Below, piece by piece: positions 1 to 11,284 of a DNA stretch of 64,000 bases. The position numbers and the translations under genes are program-made. The notes beneath the pieces were generated by a model. It saw only the letters and a list, made by a program, of their open reading frames with translations, searched no databases and was not told the DNA's origin. The stretch comes from Phyto melanocephala (Eukaryota > Arthropoda > Insecta > Diptera > Rhinophoridae), in contig OW799237.1 in NCBI GenBank assembly GCA_941918925.1, forward strand, positions 77,387,126 to 77,451,125, in the 5' to 3' direction. The number at the start of each line of letters is the position of its first letter. The stretch's first letter is position 1.

Positions 1-258
1 CAGAAGCGATAATTTTGCTTGTTCACGTACCCGCTGAGGTGAAAATAAGCCTCATCGCTCATTATGATTTTGGTCGAAAAATCGTCCACTGCGGTCGCGA
101 GACGATTATTTCGCGTTCTTGGGGAGTGTATCGCTCAATGGCTTGTTCACTTGTATTCTACATCTGTCTAGTTCACAAATGTCAAAACAGATTTGATATT
201 GGCCGCCATTTGCAAAAATAAGAGCACCAATAGGGTGATTTCTTTTAGCCCACCCGGT
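1..258 (-). mobile_element. DD41D (rosa-type) mariner, internally deleted, cut by window edge
   Basis: Read on the minus strand, this starts with CCGGGTGGGCTAAAAGAAAT near 257 and matches the element at 13645-14457 over its whole visible length, including the start of the transposase (MERYTPQEREIIV) fused directly to the catalytic-domain sequence (GRSGRFFDQNHNER region in one frame). The fusion removes the helix-turn-helix part, so this copy cannot be autonomous. The rest lies beyond position 1. Family placement rests on similarity to the copy at 13.6 kb, whose catalytic spacing can be counted. Confidence 0.78.
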
Positions 259-1683
259 AATAAGTTGATGCCATACAAATATTTCATGTTTAAATGCCGT
301 TAAGATATTCTTTATTTTTTTTAAATATTTTTTAAAAATTCTTTGATTAAACAAATATTTAAGTTTTAATCAGGCTTGAGTTCATATTTAATATTCTTTA
401 TTTTTTACAATCTTTGATCATATAAAATTAACTTCGCTTTATCGAAAAAACATTACTGTCTGTATTTGATTATTTTTGGGCAGTTTAAATGAGACAGGCT
501 TTTGCAAATTCAAGTCTGGCCGTCAACTTAATATTTAGTCTTAAATTGATCTTCTTAAAATCATTCTCTCGACAGTTTGTATGCAAAACAAACTGATGTG
601 AAATTTGATTAATTTAAAGAATTATATTTAGTATCAACTTTAGTTTTGGCCCATGCTGTTTTAGGTGTATTCGAATTTTAAAATGCAGTGCATTATGTGA
701 AAAGAGTTGCCAAGTATTTTGCAACAATGAATGCAACATTGTAATTTAAAACTTAAAAGTGAATTCACCACATCCATTTGTATCGAAAAAAAAATTTTTT
801 TTTTTTTTTTACTGGAAGAGCAGCACGATTTATTTATTTGAACGGATTTGTTTGCAAAATCAAAGCTGTCATGTGAAATGCACATGCAAAAGGAATAATT
901 TTTCTAATTTACGATTATTTTTAATTTTTCTTTAAAAACACTATAGATGTGGCAACTTAGTTTAACTTTGTCCACACAAAAATTAAAATTAACTCAAAAC
1001 AAGATTTTTTCTCACATCAGTTTTTTTTTTCTCTCTCTCCCCAAAAAGAGAGAAATCAAGTTTCATATAAAAGTAATTTGCCTGGACAAAAACAAACATG
1101 GGTGAATTCACCTTTAAGAAACAGATTTCAACATGTTACAATTACATAATTCTCGCATTAAAAACTAGAAATGCACAAAGTTAATTTTGAAATAAAAATT
1201 GAAATTTTATGAAAACATCTTGTCATTGTGTATGTATGTGTGTGTATTATTAAAAAAATAAGAAAATAAACAACTAAGAAAAGTTAAGTTACACAGGTTT
1301 TTTGTAGGACAAGTAAGTGCTAAGATAATAAAAAGGATAAAGTGTTTAAGGAAAATGAAAACGAGACTGACTAATGAGAAGAATGTTTTGTACAATTTTT
1401 TTTTTTTTGTTATTTAAAATTTTGCGTTTACAATTTCGTATAAAAATGATTTAATTTTGAAATATTGCTTGTACGAACGATTTGTTTTGCGATTTTCTTT
1501 TTTCTTTGTAGATATTTGTATATATTTAGAATGATATATATTGTAGAATGTATAATTAATTATAAATGTTTAATACATAATTTTGTTTTGTATAAATTTG
1601 TGATTGTGTACGATATTTAATCGATTTACTAGAGGATTGAAAAAGTACTAAAAATATCATCTAACATCTTGTCTAACACTTAC
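259..1683. other. MESK2 intron or 3' region, no gene seen
   Basis: Very AT-rich sequence with long T and A runs (for example 789-810). No NDRG-like or other coding segment was recognised on either strand. If the exon at 1684-1768 is read through its donor, this would be 3' UTR, otherwise intron. Confidence 0.5.
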
Positions 1684-1768
1684 CGTAGCCTTCGCCTTGT
1701 AAGAAGAGCCTAAAGGCTTCGGCCAATTTAGCTGGTTGTTCCTCTAATACCATGGCGCAATCCGATAT
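1684..1768 (-). CDS. MESK2: MESK2 (NDRG family), last coding exon seen in the window
   Basis: An 85-base exon encoding ISDCAMVLEEQPAKLAEAFR then LFLQGEGYG, the conserved C-terminal end of the NDRG domain (QP-x-K-L-x-E-A-F). The acceptor is TTTTCCAG and the donor is CTACG followed by GTAAGT. It leaves one base, so a further exon coding the variable tail is expected downstream, probably left of position 1; no convincing candidate was found at 259-1680. If the donor were not used, translation would stop two codons later (Lys-Cys-stop), a possible short isoform ending. Confidence is high for the exon and low for what follows. Confidence 0.92.
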
Positions 1769-1829
1769 CTGGAAAAAAAAAGCAACTGTAATTAAAAAGG
1801 GGGAAAGGAGCCCAAAATCACAGACTTAC

Positions 1830-2394
1830 CTTCATCCATGTCGAGTTGGTGGGGTCTAAGCGACCGTTGAATGTTACAGTATCATCAACGTGTGGTGACA
1901 AAGCTCCGGTTATATTCATAATGGGCATTTTAAGTGTTGCAGCTGATGGTTCAGTTCCAGGTGTACCCGGTGGTGTACGTGAGATATTTAAATCGTTGCG
2001 ATGAATATAGGAATTGATGAGCATTGCCAAGTTGGTGGGATTAATACCACGTTCGAAATGCTGTTTGTACATTTGAACCAAATCGTGATTACGCTCTTCG
2101 GGATTACGTCCGAAATGATGCCACATCAAGTAGTCAATTACGCCTTGAGTCATACCTTTAGTACGCAGATAGCGGGCATTAAAACTTTGGTAGCCCCATT
2201 CAATCCATCCCGACTGGGTAGAAACACAATTAATAAGACACATGGCTCCTACTTTATCGGGATGAGCCAATGCAAAGCGTGCCAAAATATTAGCTCCAGC
2301 TCCAATTCCAAAGCCAATAACCGACTTGAGACCAAAATGGGATAAAACAAATTGCAATTGACTGGCCAGTTCGTCCATGGTTGGATAAATGTAA
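1830..2394 (-). CDS. MESK2: MESK2 (NDRG family), core hydrolase-fold exon
   Basis: The largest coding exon, 565 bases, encoding about 189 residues of the alpha/beta-hydrolase fold: YIYPTMDELASQLQFVLSHF, then a nucleophile-elbow-like GFGIGAGANILARFALAHPD, CLINCVSTQSGWIEWGYQ, and DYLMWHHFGRNPEERNHDLV. The elbow reads G-x-G-x-G where an active hydrolase has G-x-S-x-G, consistent with the family being non-enzymatic. The acceptor is GTTACAG at 2395-2401 and the donor is GAAG followed by GTAAGT at 1824-1829. A threonine- and proline-rich insert (ISRTPPGTPGTEPSAATLKM) interrupts the domain, as in other insect orthologues as I recall them. The exon ends in frame after TWMK. Confidence 0.95.
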
Positions 2395-2822
2395 CTGTAA
2401 CATGTATTGTTGTTTTAATTAATGCAATTAAAAATTTTTCTACGCTTTAGATTACTTTTAGTAATAATTTAGCGTCTAAATCTCACACACAACAAAAGTC
2501 GGACAAACAAAAACTAAGGGCGATTATTATAACTTACCGATAACTAAAGTTAGTATGTTATCGGACAGATAACTAGTTTTTCGTTATTACAACTTCACTT
2601 TAACCTAAAAGTTAAATATGTTAAAGGGAAGATCAATCTACCTTTAACTTTTGACGTGAGGTTTATAAATTAAAAGTTCCCATATTTTCTATCGTAAATA
2701 TAAAGGAATTGTTTACAATTCGTTCGCCGTTGCCTCTTACACAATTTATTTTACAGGGAGGTTGTAATAACGAAAAATACTTAATGGTCAGTTTATTGCT
2801 CACGTTAACTTAAGTTACCTTA

Positions 2823-3548
2823 TACAGGGTGGACCAAAAGTCACGCCTGCGTGTAAAAATGAATAACTTTTTTGTTTATAAATGTTTTTTATTTTTTTTT
2901 TTTCAGATTTTATTCATCGATTCGTGTTACACCACCATGCAAAATTTAACGACTGAGCAACGAACGAAAGTGGTAGAATTTTACTTTTAATCGTTCTTCG
3001 AGGATGAAGTTGGTAATACAGTAACGGTGAATGGGGACAGATATCGCGCTATGCTTAATAATTTTGTACGCCCTGAGGCAGCCAACAAGTGGTTTCAGCA
3101 GGATGGAGCAACAGCACACACGGCCCGTGCCACAATGACGCTTTTAAATGAAATTTTTGACGACCGAATTATCTCGAAAAATTCAGAATTTAATTGGCCA
3201 GCACGTTCACCGGATTTAACTGCCCCTGATTATTTTCTATGGGGTTATCTCAAAGAACGAGTGTATGTAAACAAGCCTCAAACTATAGAGCAACTAAAGA
3301 ACAACATTGAAGCTGAGATCAGGGCAATAGAGCCTGAAACCTTGCGTGCAGTTGTGCAAAACGCCTGTTTAAGAGCCCAATTGTGCATCGATGAAAATGG
3401 TGGTCATCTCTCTGACATTATTTTTCATAATTAAAATTTAGGACATACAAAGATAATATTATAATTAAAAAAAAATAATAAAAAATAATAATAAACAAAA
3501 AAGTTATTCAATTTTTACACGCAGGCGCGACTTTTGGTCCACCCTGTA
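2823..3548 (+). mobile_element. DD41D (rosa-type) mariner-like element, internally deleted
   Basis: Terminal inverted repeats of about 50 bases (CAGGGTGGACCAAAAGTC at each end, one mismatch and one indel) flanked by TA at 2823-2824 and 3547-3548. Inside, MQNLTTEQRTKVVEFYF (transposase N-terminus, 2938-2988) is followed by a stop and then directly by the catalytic half, so the middle of the gene is deleted. The second catalytic Asp (QQDGATAHT) and the third (LTAPDYFLWG) are 41 residues apart, the spacing of the rosa group of mariner relatives known from tephritid flies. Inserted in the TIR element at 2518-3577. Confidence 0.85.
3027..3434 (+). pseudogene. Mariner transposase, catalytic C-terminal part
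   Basis: An open frame of 135 codons covering the C-terminal catalytic domain: NGDRYRAMLNNFV, WFQQDGATAHTA with the second Asp, and WPARSPDLTAPDYFLWGYLK with the third acidic residue, ending NGGHLSDIIFHN. The frame is intact from here to its stop. The first catalytic Asp and most of the DNA-binding region are missing through the internal deletion, so it cannot be an active transposase. It could at most be a source of truncated protein. Confidence 0.85.
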
Positions 3549-3587
3549 CCTTTGTCGGCAAGTTGTAATAATGGCCCTAAAACTTAC

Positions 3588-3708
3588 TCTTCTGGCAAAG
3601 TTGGTGCGCCCTCCTCTTGACCGGGTGCGGTAACATGGTAAACGCAGAAATTTTCCAATAAACCTCTCATTAGGGGAAAATTGAAAAATCCAGCAAAACT
3701 GGTTGCAT
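3588..3708 (-). CDS. MESK2: MESK2 (NDRG family), NDRG-domain exon
   Basis: A 121-base exon encoding (Y)ATSFAGFFNFPLMRGLLENF, then CVYHVTAPGQEEGAPTLPE. The H-V-x-A-P-G-x-x-x-G-A block is strongly conserved in NDRG proteins. The intron before it is only 66 bases (3709-3774), the smallest in the gene, and reading through it explains why the two exons look like one open frame. The acceptor is TTAAAG. The donor is AAGA followed by GTAAGT, leaving GA, which joins T of the next exon to give Asp (LPEDYIYPTMDE). The downstream intron begins with ten native bases, including the TAA target copy, before a TIR transposon starts (see the element at 2518-3577). Confidence 0.93.
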
Positions 3709-3774
3709 CTTTAAGAGACAAATTTAATAATTTCTTACAAGTTGAAAGATTACAAAGACAATTTATGTACTTAC

Positions 3775-3968
3775 AATTCAATCCCAAATCATGATAAGTT
3801 AAAATGGCCGGTTTCGTTGTATCACCCTGTATGGCCACTAAAATATCACCCTTGTCCGTTGGTATGCGCCTTTGGTCGCAAGCATCTATAATAGAACCGC
3901 GAGCATGAGGGAATTGCAATTGAACTGAGCGCAGCTCAATATCGTCCATGGGATCTACAGGCATTGTT
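3775..3968 (-). CDS. MESK2: MESK2 (NDRG family), start of conserved NDRG domain
   Basis: A 194-base exon encoding TMPVDPMDDIELRSVQLQF followed by PHARGSI, a CDQRRIPTDKGDILVAIQGD stretch and KPAILTYHDLGLN. The HDLGLN motif is a hallmark of NDRG proteins (oxyanion-hole region of the alpha/beta-hydrolase fold). Acceptor ATATAG at 3969-3974 on the minus strand; donor AATT followed by GTAAGT. It leaves one base (T) that joins AT of the next exon to make the Tyr of the family's LNY motif. The ATG at 3962-3964 lies inside the exon and is a plausible start for short isoforms. NDRG family members lack the classical catalytic triad, and MESK2 was named in Drosophila as a misexpression suppressor of KSR in Ras signalling. 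Confidence 0.93.
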
Positions 3969-4857
3969 CTATATTATAGAGATAAAAAGTAACAAAAAAA
4001 ATAGAAAAAGTTTTAATCATTCAGCTAAAACCGCAGGATATTTTTAGTGTAAAAAAATAACATCTGGGGTGTTTGTTCTATCATAAATTAAAAAAAAAAA
4101 GAAAAACTTGAAGTTCTTTGATTGGGGTTTAGTTAATTGTTTTGTTTTTTGTTTTGCTTTTCTTAACTTAAGGATTAATATCGGTGTAGTAAGTAGTTGG
4201 GTGACTGCAAAGGAGTTTTGTTGAAAGTTATTATGAGTATAAACATGTAGAGTTCTAATAAGGAGTTGTATTTATTTGACGTCTAAATACTAATTGCAAA
4301 TTTCATACAATTTACTAAATATTTTGTTTTATTTGATGTTTTATTCTACTGCTATGGATGTTTTGTTTTTGGTTTTTGTTTTTCTATTTGTTTCTTCTTA
4401 AAAAAAAATAATCAAAATGCATGACAACGGTTTATATTTAAAACTAAGAAAGAAAAAAAATAAATTAATAAATAAATACTTTAAAGATTCATAACAATTA
4501 AAAATAATTGGTTAAACTAAGATACTTGTTATTATTTAATTAATTTTTGGGTTAAATTAAATTGAAAAAAAAAATAAAGTTCCAATGCTATTTGCAATTT
4601 GCTTTCATTTTTATTAATGCTAAACTAGCTAAGTTGGTATTATGTATGTTGTAATACTAATAAACTGCAAGCTCTTTCAATCGGTTTTAATAATAAAAAT
4701 ATAAAAAAAAAAAGAAATTCAAACAAAATGCATTTAAAAGGTAAATAAAGGGATTGTTGAGATTCTTACGTAAAGGATACACTTTTATTTAATATTTATA
4801 AATTTTTAAGGTTTTTTTTTTATTTTTGGTTTGTATTATTTGGTGTTAAAATCTTAC
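3969..4857. other. MESK2 intron, AT-rich, no element recognised
   Basis: Intron between the exons at 4858-4941 and 3775-3968. Long A and T runs; no open frame, TIR pair or RNA gene recognised. Confidence 0.6.
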
Positions 4858-4941
4858 CCCAGAAGACGAGCCTCCTCGGCAGTGTGTGTAGGAGCTGATG
4901 GCATCTTGGCGTGCAGAGTCTTACCCGTTTTATCCCGGTCT
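4858..4941 (-). CDS. MESK2: MESK2 (NDRG family), first common coding exon
   Basis: An 84-base exon encoding DRDKTGKTLHAKMPSAPTH and then TAEEARLLG. The acceptor is TTATTTCAG, and the donor is CTTCTGGG followed by GTAAGA. Phases fit on both sides: the incoming exons leave AG, and this exon leaves GG, which pairs with the leading A of the next exon to make Gly-Thr-Met. An in-frame ATG (KMPSAP) could serve as a start in transcripts lacking either upstream exon. It joins the variable N-terminus to the conserved NDRG domain. It is too short to stand out as an open reading frame and was found by following splice phase and the family sequence. Confidence 0.85.
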
Positions 4942-5250
4942 CTGAAATAAATGTCATGAGCATGCAAGCACAAAAGAGAAAATCTGATCAAAGAGTACGT
5001 AAAAATACGCTAACGTACACCTAAAATACATAAATGCTTAAAGATTTTGATAAGTTCCCAATTACACCGTTTTCGCATTAAAAGATAATTCCGAAAATGT
5101 AATCGAAGTTGAGTTGAGCAACGTAAAACGTAATTAAGAAAAAAATATTTAAAATATTTTCTTAGAAAACAAAAAATCATAAGTAAATAAAAAACAAATT
5201 TTACAAAATTATTTTCAAGGTAACAACTACACAAATAAAGCAACAATCAT

Positions 5251-6130
5251 TTTTATACCCTTCACACAGTGAAAAACGGTATACTAAAATTGGTTTGTCA
5301 TTCCGTGTGAAATTTTTACAATTTTCATTTCCGACCCCATAAAGTATATATTTTCAGAAAGCTTATGAAGGGGGAGTCAATTAAGCTCTGTTAGTCTGTG
5401 CGTGTGTATGTTGAAATCAACCTTATGAAGCCCCCCGACATCGCCTGGACACGGGTGAGGTATTAATATATCAGAAATATTCGGGAGTAGATCGGTATTG
5501 AAAATCACAAACATTGTTATAAAAACAACTGAGATATGAGCAAAAAACCACGGGCACCTAGTTTTTTTTAACACAATAAAAACATACAACAACAACATAC
5601 ATACATACAAACGTGGTTACTGGTTAGAGTAAACGTGGCATCGAATCGAATTATTTTTTTTAATATTTTTTTTTAATTTTTTTTCTTGGAATTTGTTTTT
5701 ATTTTATATTTATTATTTATATTTTTATTATTTTTTTAATTTTGTTTTCATTTTTTTTAAAAATTTTTTTTTAAGTTTTTTTTTAATTTTTTTTAAATAT
5801 TTTTTTTATATTTTTTTTATATTTTTTTTTAATTTTTTTTAATTTATTTTTAATTTTTTTTTAAATTTTTTTAATTTTTTTTAATTTTATTTTATTTTTA
5901 ATTTTATTTTAAATTTTTTTTTATTTTTTTTTTAATTTTTTTTTTAAATTTTTTAAAAATTTTTTTTTTTTTTGTTTTAACATAAATTTATAACTTTACA
6001 ACGGGATGTTTTTATATATGTATGTATGTTTTTTATATGTATTTATGTACAAACTAGTGTTATTGCATGACTACACGTTGTGAAGGGTATATAAAATTCG
6101 GCACGGCCGAATATAGCATTCTTAATTGTT
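5251..6130 (+). mobile_element. DINE-1/HINE-like (non-autonomous Helentron) element
   Basis: Starts TTTTATACCCTTCACACAGT and ends with a hairpin ATTCGGCACGGCCGAAT followed by ATATAGCATTCTTAATTGTT. The 5' TATACCCTTCAC is repeated inverted near the 3' end (GTGAAGGGTATA), i.e. subterminal inverted repeats. The middle holds a short (TACA) stretch and about 320 bases of T/A-only sequence (5650-5970). This plan (5' block, microsatellite, inverted repeat, 3' stem-loop, insertion between T residues) is that of Drosophila DINE-1/INE-1 elements, classed as Helentron-associated. Non-coding. Confidence 0.75.
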
Positions 6131-7090
6131 AATCAATGATTTGAAATGTTGCTGAGGTAATTTTTAATTTACTTTTTCTTTGCTATTTGTTTTTTTTTTG
6201 TCTTTTTTCTTTTATATAAGCACTTAGATTCATTTAAAGTTGCGTTTTGTGTTTAATTTAGTATTTAAAACTTCGATTTAATTTTCTTTTTGAAAATCTT
6301 AAAAATCCCTTAATTTATTTAACAAAAAAAAGGATGCAAAGAAACCAAATTATGTTTTATATAAAAGGGCGTTAAATAATTATTGGAAAAAAGTACATAT
6401 TACACTAATTTTAAAACACAAACACACACAACAACAGCCACACACATGCACATTTAAGTATTTACAGCAAAAGGAAAGGAAAATGAAAAAATTAAAAAAA
6501 CATGAAAGTCATACTTACATACGTACGTACTACGTCTATGTTACGACAACAACAGCAAACAACAATATATTATGCACTACTTAATGATTAGTTGAAGGAA
6601 CAAACGAACTTAATTTTAAATAGTCTTTTTATAAATTGTTTAAATGAATATGAAAGTTGTAATCAAACCGAAAAGAAGTAACAAATGCAAAAAAATTAAT
6701 CCTGTTTCCTTTAACACTCTACACTAATGAACAGAAAAGAACGGAATGAATGACGGAATGTGAAAAATGGACACATATGTAGGTACAAAGGATAATTTGC
6801 TTTTTCATATTTCTTCTCGCGTTCATATATGTAAATTTACGAACTAGCCAACGACAACATTTGTTCGAATGACTCAACCGCAATGATGGCAGGCAGCCTG
6901 TAACGAAGACAATGAAGATGACGATGGCTACAACAAATAAAATGAAAACAAATTGAAACAGTTTTTCTTTTTTGCTTTAATTTTTATTTGTTTTTTTTTT
7001 TTGCTAGCCTTAAACTACTACTATTATACACAGTGCATATGTATTGAGTAGCCTCGTAAATGTTATCGTTAAAATATTAACGGAATGTCC
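6131..7090. other. MESK2 intron, no gene or element recognised
   Basis: AT-rich single-copy-looking sequence with short CA/ACA stretches (about 6418-6450). Nothing coding on either strand. Confidence 0.55.
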
Positions 7091-8333
7091 TTTTTATACA
7101 CGCCACCAAAAAAATAGTGGCGGTCTAGTCATTTTGCCATTCCGTTTGCAACACATCGAAATATCCATTTTAGATCCCATAAAGTATATTTATTCTGAAT
7201 CGGGATTTCATTTCATGACGATCTAGCTATGTCCGTCCGTCTGTCTGTTGAAATCACGATAGAGGTCGGACCGAAAAGCTAAGCTGGCTCAAATTTTTCC
7301 AGAATATTTCTTATACACAAGTTTTGTTTGGTATTGAAAATGGGCTAAATCGGAATATTAGGAAGAGAGTTATAGCTCGTAATGCAAGTGTATGTCAAAA
7401 AAACCGTATCCTTCGCACATCGAATAAAATGCAATTGTGTCCAAACGCATTAACGTGGAGTCATGAAACTGCGAATATATGTATATTTCCCGAGTAAAAA
7501 TAATTTTTTTACCTGAAAATAGCTTAAAATTATGCATTAGGAGAGGAGTTATAGATTAAAATGTCAGAAAATTTATTCCGCAAAGTGTATTTTTCGGTAT
7601 ATTCAATATTTAAATCGTAATATAACTGACAAAATAATATGTATGATTCTGAAATTCTGCAGCCATTGTCAAAGGCTTTGTACTAACGGAAAATAAATGT
7701 GACACGCCCACTTTTAGGCCCACCTCCCATATAACGCTTTATCTCAAATTCATATAATTTCTCTATGAAAAAAGATTTTGCAAGAATAAAGGCCTCTTTA
7801 TTGAAATATCTAAGTTGAATTCTTTAACAGAAACAACTTCGACACGCCTACTACAGCGCCCACTTTTCACGTTATCTACTCTTAATGAAATTTAAAAGTT
7901 CATAAAACCGACAAAATTAGAGGTATGATGATGAAATTTGCTACATCTTCTAGTCAATGTCATTATTATGCTAGAAAATTAAGGTGACACGCCCACTTTA
8001 ACGCCTAGCTTCCATATAACGGTTTATCTTTAATTCATATAATTTCTCTATGGACAAAGTTTTTGGAAAAATAAAGGACTACATTGAAATATCTCAGTTT
8101 TATTTATTAGCATAAATTTTATTGACACGCCTACTTTAACGCCCACTTTAATTAAAAGACTAAATTTACGAAAATATTTTAAGGTGAAGGTGATATATAA
8201 TTTGGTATAAAGATATTTTTCCATAGCGATTACTGTTAATAAGAAAATAATAAATTTTGTGCTATAAAAGTACATTAAAGTGGTGGTGGGTACAAAAGAT
8301 TCGGCACAGCCGAATATAGTGCTCTTACTTGTT
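7091..8333 (+). mobile_element. DINE-1/HINE-like element, long second subfamily
   Basis: Starts TTTTTATACACGCCACCAAA and ends GGGTACAAAAGATTCGGCAC then AGCCGAATATAGTGCTCTTA with CTTGTT. It has the same layout as the shorter family (pyrimidine-rich CCGTCCGTCTGTCTGTTGAA block near 240 bases in, 3' palindromic hairpin) but a different body made of imperfect repeats with the phrase GACACGCCCACTTT and 'CATATAACGCTTTATCT'. Other copies: 30085-31244, 50165-50397, 53759-55725 and 63170-63396. Non-coding. Confidence 0.7.
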
Positions 8334-9231
8334 TTCTCTTGCTTAGCAATTTAAAGCTCTCAATAGTAAGTCAGTCTACTTCACAGAAAGGCGCCACTAA
8401 TTCGCCATCATTTATTTATTTATTTATTCAAAGTAATATAAAGCCTCCTTAGGCCAATTAAAATATATTACATGTATATTATATTTAATCCAATCAATGA
8501 CTGCAGAACAATCAAACACACACACACACACACTCACGAATACCATCTAATATACATACATACATATGTAAATCTGTTTGAAGTAATAGTAAGTTATACA
8601 ATGAAATATATGTTTGTAGGTTTATGTATGTTAAAATAGAAAAGCAATGTTTTGCACAATTCTCCATGGTAACCTTTAAAGTTTAAGCCAACTATTATGA
8701 CGTATTCCTTTCTCATTTTTGCTGTTCGGTCGGTCGATTGTTTGCTTGCTCGTTAACTTTTACTCATTTTACTCATGCTAGTTGTGTTGCCAAAATAAGA
8801 ATTTTTTTTAACAACATTTTATCAAAATGCTTTCTCAAACATATACATTTGTGTTTGTGTAAGCAATCAATCCCTCATTAAACCTGTCAATTTTATGACT
8901 GAAGCAAAACTTTAATAAAAACGTGGGTATATAAAGAAATCAGAAAAAACGTTTCACGAGTTCACCAAAAAAATTTAAATAAATACTTCTAAGAAACATA
9001 ATAATCCAAAACGGCAACACTTGTTAGATTTTATTTTATTTTTATTAAAAAAAAAAAAAATTAAAAAGGAGCTGATTCAGTATTTTGTTGCTGTTAAACG
9101 ATTTAAACAAAATTGAGTAGTTCACCCAAATGGTGCAAGCCATTACTGTGCTCCATTTACATGTGACTGCAGAGTTACAAATAAATAATAAATGAAATTA
9201 AACAAACACGACTTCTTAAGTAAAATATAAA
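8334..9231. other. MESK2 intron with a possible LINE tail
   Basis: Mostly unassigned AT-rich sequence. On the minus strand 8408-8450 reads GGCCTAAGGAGGCTTTATAT and then (AATA)n, which resembles the 3' tail of a non-LTR retrotransposon; this is suggestive only. A short (CA)n lies at 8516-8532. Confidence 0.35.
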
Positions 9232-9405
9232 CCCTGCAGATAATACTCGACCACGTGATTCTGTGTAGCAGTGGTCATGTGTAAGTAATACTGTGTCTGT
9301 GTTTTAATGATTGCGAAGAGAGCTGTAGTACGGTAGTGTGTAATGCCAAGTTGGGTTATATGGTCCAATCCCAGGACAATGTAATGTTAAACTGACTTTA
9401 TTTTC
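9232..9405 (+). mobile_element. Fragment of the CCCTGCAGATAA-TIR family
   Basis: Begins CCCTGCAGATAATACTCGAC and contains TTGGGTTATATGGTCCAATC followed by CCAGGACAATG, which matches 24796-24830 in the element at 24649-26246. No right-hand terminal repeat was found, so this is a truncated copy. Confidence 0.55.
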
Positions 9406-9654
9406 TCTCTCTACTTTTACGCTTATTTTTCGAATACTTCAAGTTCTTTATGCAGCATGCCTTACATGCATGTATGCGTTAACATGATTTTTTTATCGAC
9501 ATTTTTTGTAGGGTCATTGTTTTTAAGCATCGAAAGAAAATCTCGAACGTATTAAAAGTCGATATCTTGTCAAAAACGACAAAATTTAATTTCCCAATAG
9601 AAAAAAAAATGTCCATCACATTGTTTCCAATAGCTTTTTTAACTCACTCATATT

Positions 9655-9845
9655 CAAGGCGAATTCAATAAGGTGAACTTATTAGATCAGCTGATCATCA
9701 GCTGTTGACTACTTCTAGAGACCACTTGTAAAATTTTTGTGTATTTTTGACATATCGTTTTGTTTTACACTAACAAAATACACGTTTGTATTTTTTCACT
9801 TTGTAGTTGTTTTAGCGACGAGTTCACCTTATTGAATTCGCCTTG
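9655..9845. mobile_element. hAT-type MITE
   Basis: A 191-base element with 24-base perfect terminal inverted repeats, CAAGGCGAATTCAATAAGGT plus GAAC, flanked by the 8-base duplication CTCATATT at 9647-9654 and 9846-9853. The 8-base target duplication and CA..TG tips mark it as hAT-like. Non-coding; the perfect repeats suggest fairly recent insertion. Confidence 0.87.
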
Positions 9846-10084
9846 CTCATATTGAAAAACAATTGGTTTAAGAGACTTTTAATATTTTAAATTTTCCCGG
9901 TATAACATTTTGTTCGATTTAAAATGTCAAGTGATTTGGAAGCTCGAAAACACTTGCAAAAACTCTTAAAAAACCACTCTCAATAGACATTTAAAAAATT
10001 AACTTGAGAACTAAAAGTGTAAAGGAAGTTTAAGAACGACTCGGAGATCACTCGAAAAGCCGGTTCTGGCAGTTAAAAAGACAT

Positions 10085-10650
10085 TTTTGATTACAAATAT
10101 GCGAACAAGTTCAGTGCCATGTAGAAAAGGAATCCCAATATTTCAGGGAGAAAAGTCGTTCAAAAATTGTTCAGAGTTCAAAGTTCAACAAAAATAAAAA
10201 TTCAATTGTTCAGAGTTTTTTGTTCGCAAGGTCAGAAAGGACGCTGACCTGAAATCTTTTAAAGTATTAAAAATTCCAAAAGGGAAGGTTGTAGAGAACA
10301 TGACAGCAAAGCAGCGTAAAAAAAATTTTTTAAAAGGGTTTCTTGCCAAATTTAATTGCTGCATCAATTTTACTTGACTGCTTACAGTTTCTAGGTTGAC
10401 AAATTTTAGACAAAAAAAAAACAATAAGAGATTTCCTAAAAAAAATCCTGATATGGCAAGTTATGTGCAGCTGTGCTGAAGGAGCAGGTTCTTTGTGACA
10501 ACAGTTACAATAAATTCGAAAATGTATTTTAAAGAGGTCTTGAAGAAGCTGCTAAAGCCTTCTGTTAGACAGTATTAAGTGTCTACTTTCTTTTGGCCTG
10601 ATCCAGCCTCTTGCAACAACAGCAAAGTGCTGTTAAAAGTGGTATTTAAA
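10085..10650 (+). pseudogene. Degenerate Tc1/mariner-superfamily transposase
   Basis: In shifting frames on the plus strand there is FVRKVRKDADLKSFKVLKIP followed by KGKVVENMTAKQRKKNF and, further on, ILIWQVMCSCAEGAGSLCDN and a region ending FLLA. These match the pattern of a fly Tc-like transposase with an IWQ-x-MCSCG block before the second catalytic Asp, and resemble the better preserved copy at 15790-16770. Several stops and frameshifts; dead. Termini not located. Confidence 0.55.
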
Positions 10651-11284
10651 TAATAATATTTCTAATACTATTTGAATACTAAAAAGTTTAAGGATCTAAT
10701 AAATTCGTATACACTCAGCGAATTAGTACAATCCGTCCAAAGAAATTTTTAGAAAATTGACGATACTAAACTTTGTTAAACGAAAAAGGTATCAACTGAT
10801 TAGCCGCGTTTAAGTTTTAAGGAAGAGTGTTCAATGGTCCACAATTTAATTGAAATTAGAAAATGGGAGGCATAGCATTTATTTCAAAAATTGGTCTTTC
10901 TTTTCCTATCAAATGACATTTTCTTCATTTTCATAATCTCTCATGTTCTTAATACATTTTTGATGTGCTTTCTTAATCCATCCTTCGGCTGGCAGAACTG
11001 AAAGCAAAGTTGTATTTTTATTCTACATTTATAAGTCTATAAAAGGTGTGATAGACACCGAACAAAAAACCTGAATGTCATAAACATTGAGCCATATTTC
11101 AACACTAAGTGAAATCGGTTCGCATTTCTTGCCCCAACAATATTTTTGTATTGTATTGAGTTTAAGATACTGTCTTGAGTTGAACACTGTACCCTGATTT
11201 TAAGGGAGTGCGAGAAGATAATACTCATGGCACTGGACTGGGATTCGAACCTACGTTCATCCAGTTTTTATTGATGTGAAAACA

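Larger units (their letters stand above)
2518..3577. mobile_element. PIF/Harbinger-like TIR element carrying a nested mariner
   Basis: Terminal inverted repeats GGGCGATTATTATAACTT on the left and AAGTTGTAATAATGGCCC on the right, with the 3-base duplication TAA at 2515-2517 and 3578-3580. A 3-base TAA/TTA duplication with G/C-rich tips is typical of PIF/Harbinger MITEs. Without the mariner at 2823-3548 the element is only about 330 bases and non-coding. A relative with the same tips and TAA duplications is at 44657-44874. The right end lies inside the MESK2 intron, ten bases from the donor of the exon at 3588-3708. Confidence 0.8.

Noticed and set aside
2001..2345. 114-codon plus-strand frame
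   Set aside because: Antisense shadow of the MESK2 exon at 1830-2394.
11236..11262. tRNA B-box-like GGTTCGAATCCC
   Set aside because: No A box or cloverleaf, and a related sequence belongs to the HINE family body (compare 15495-15515).
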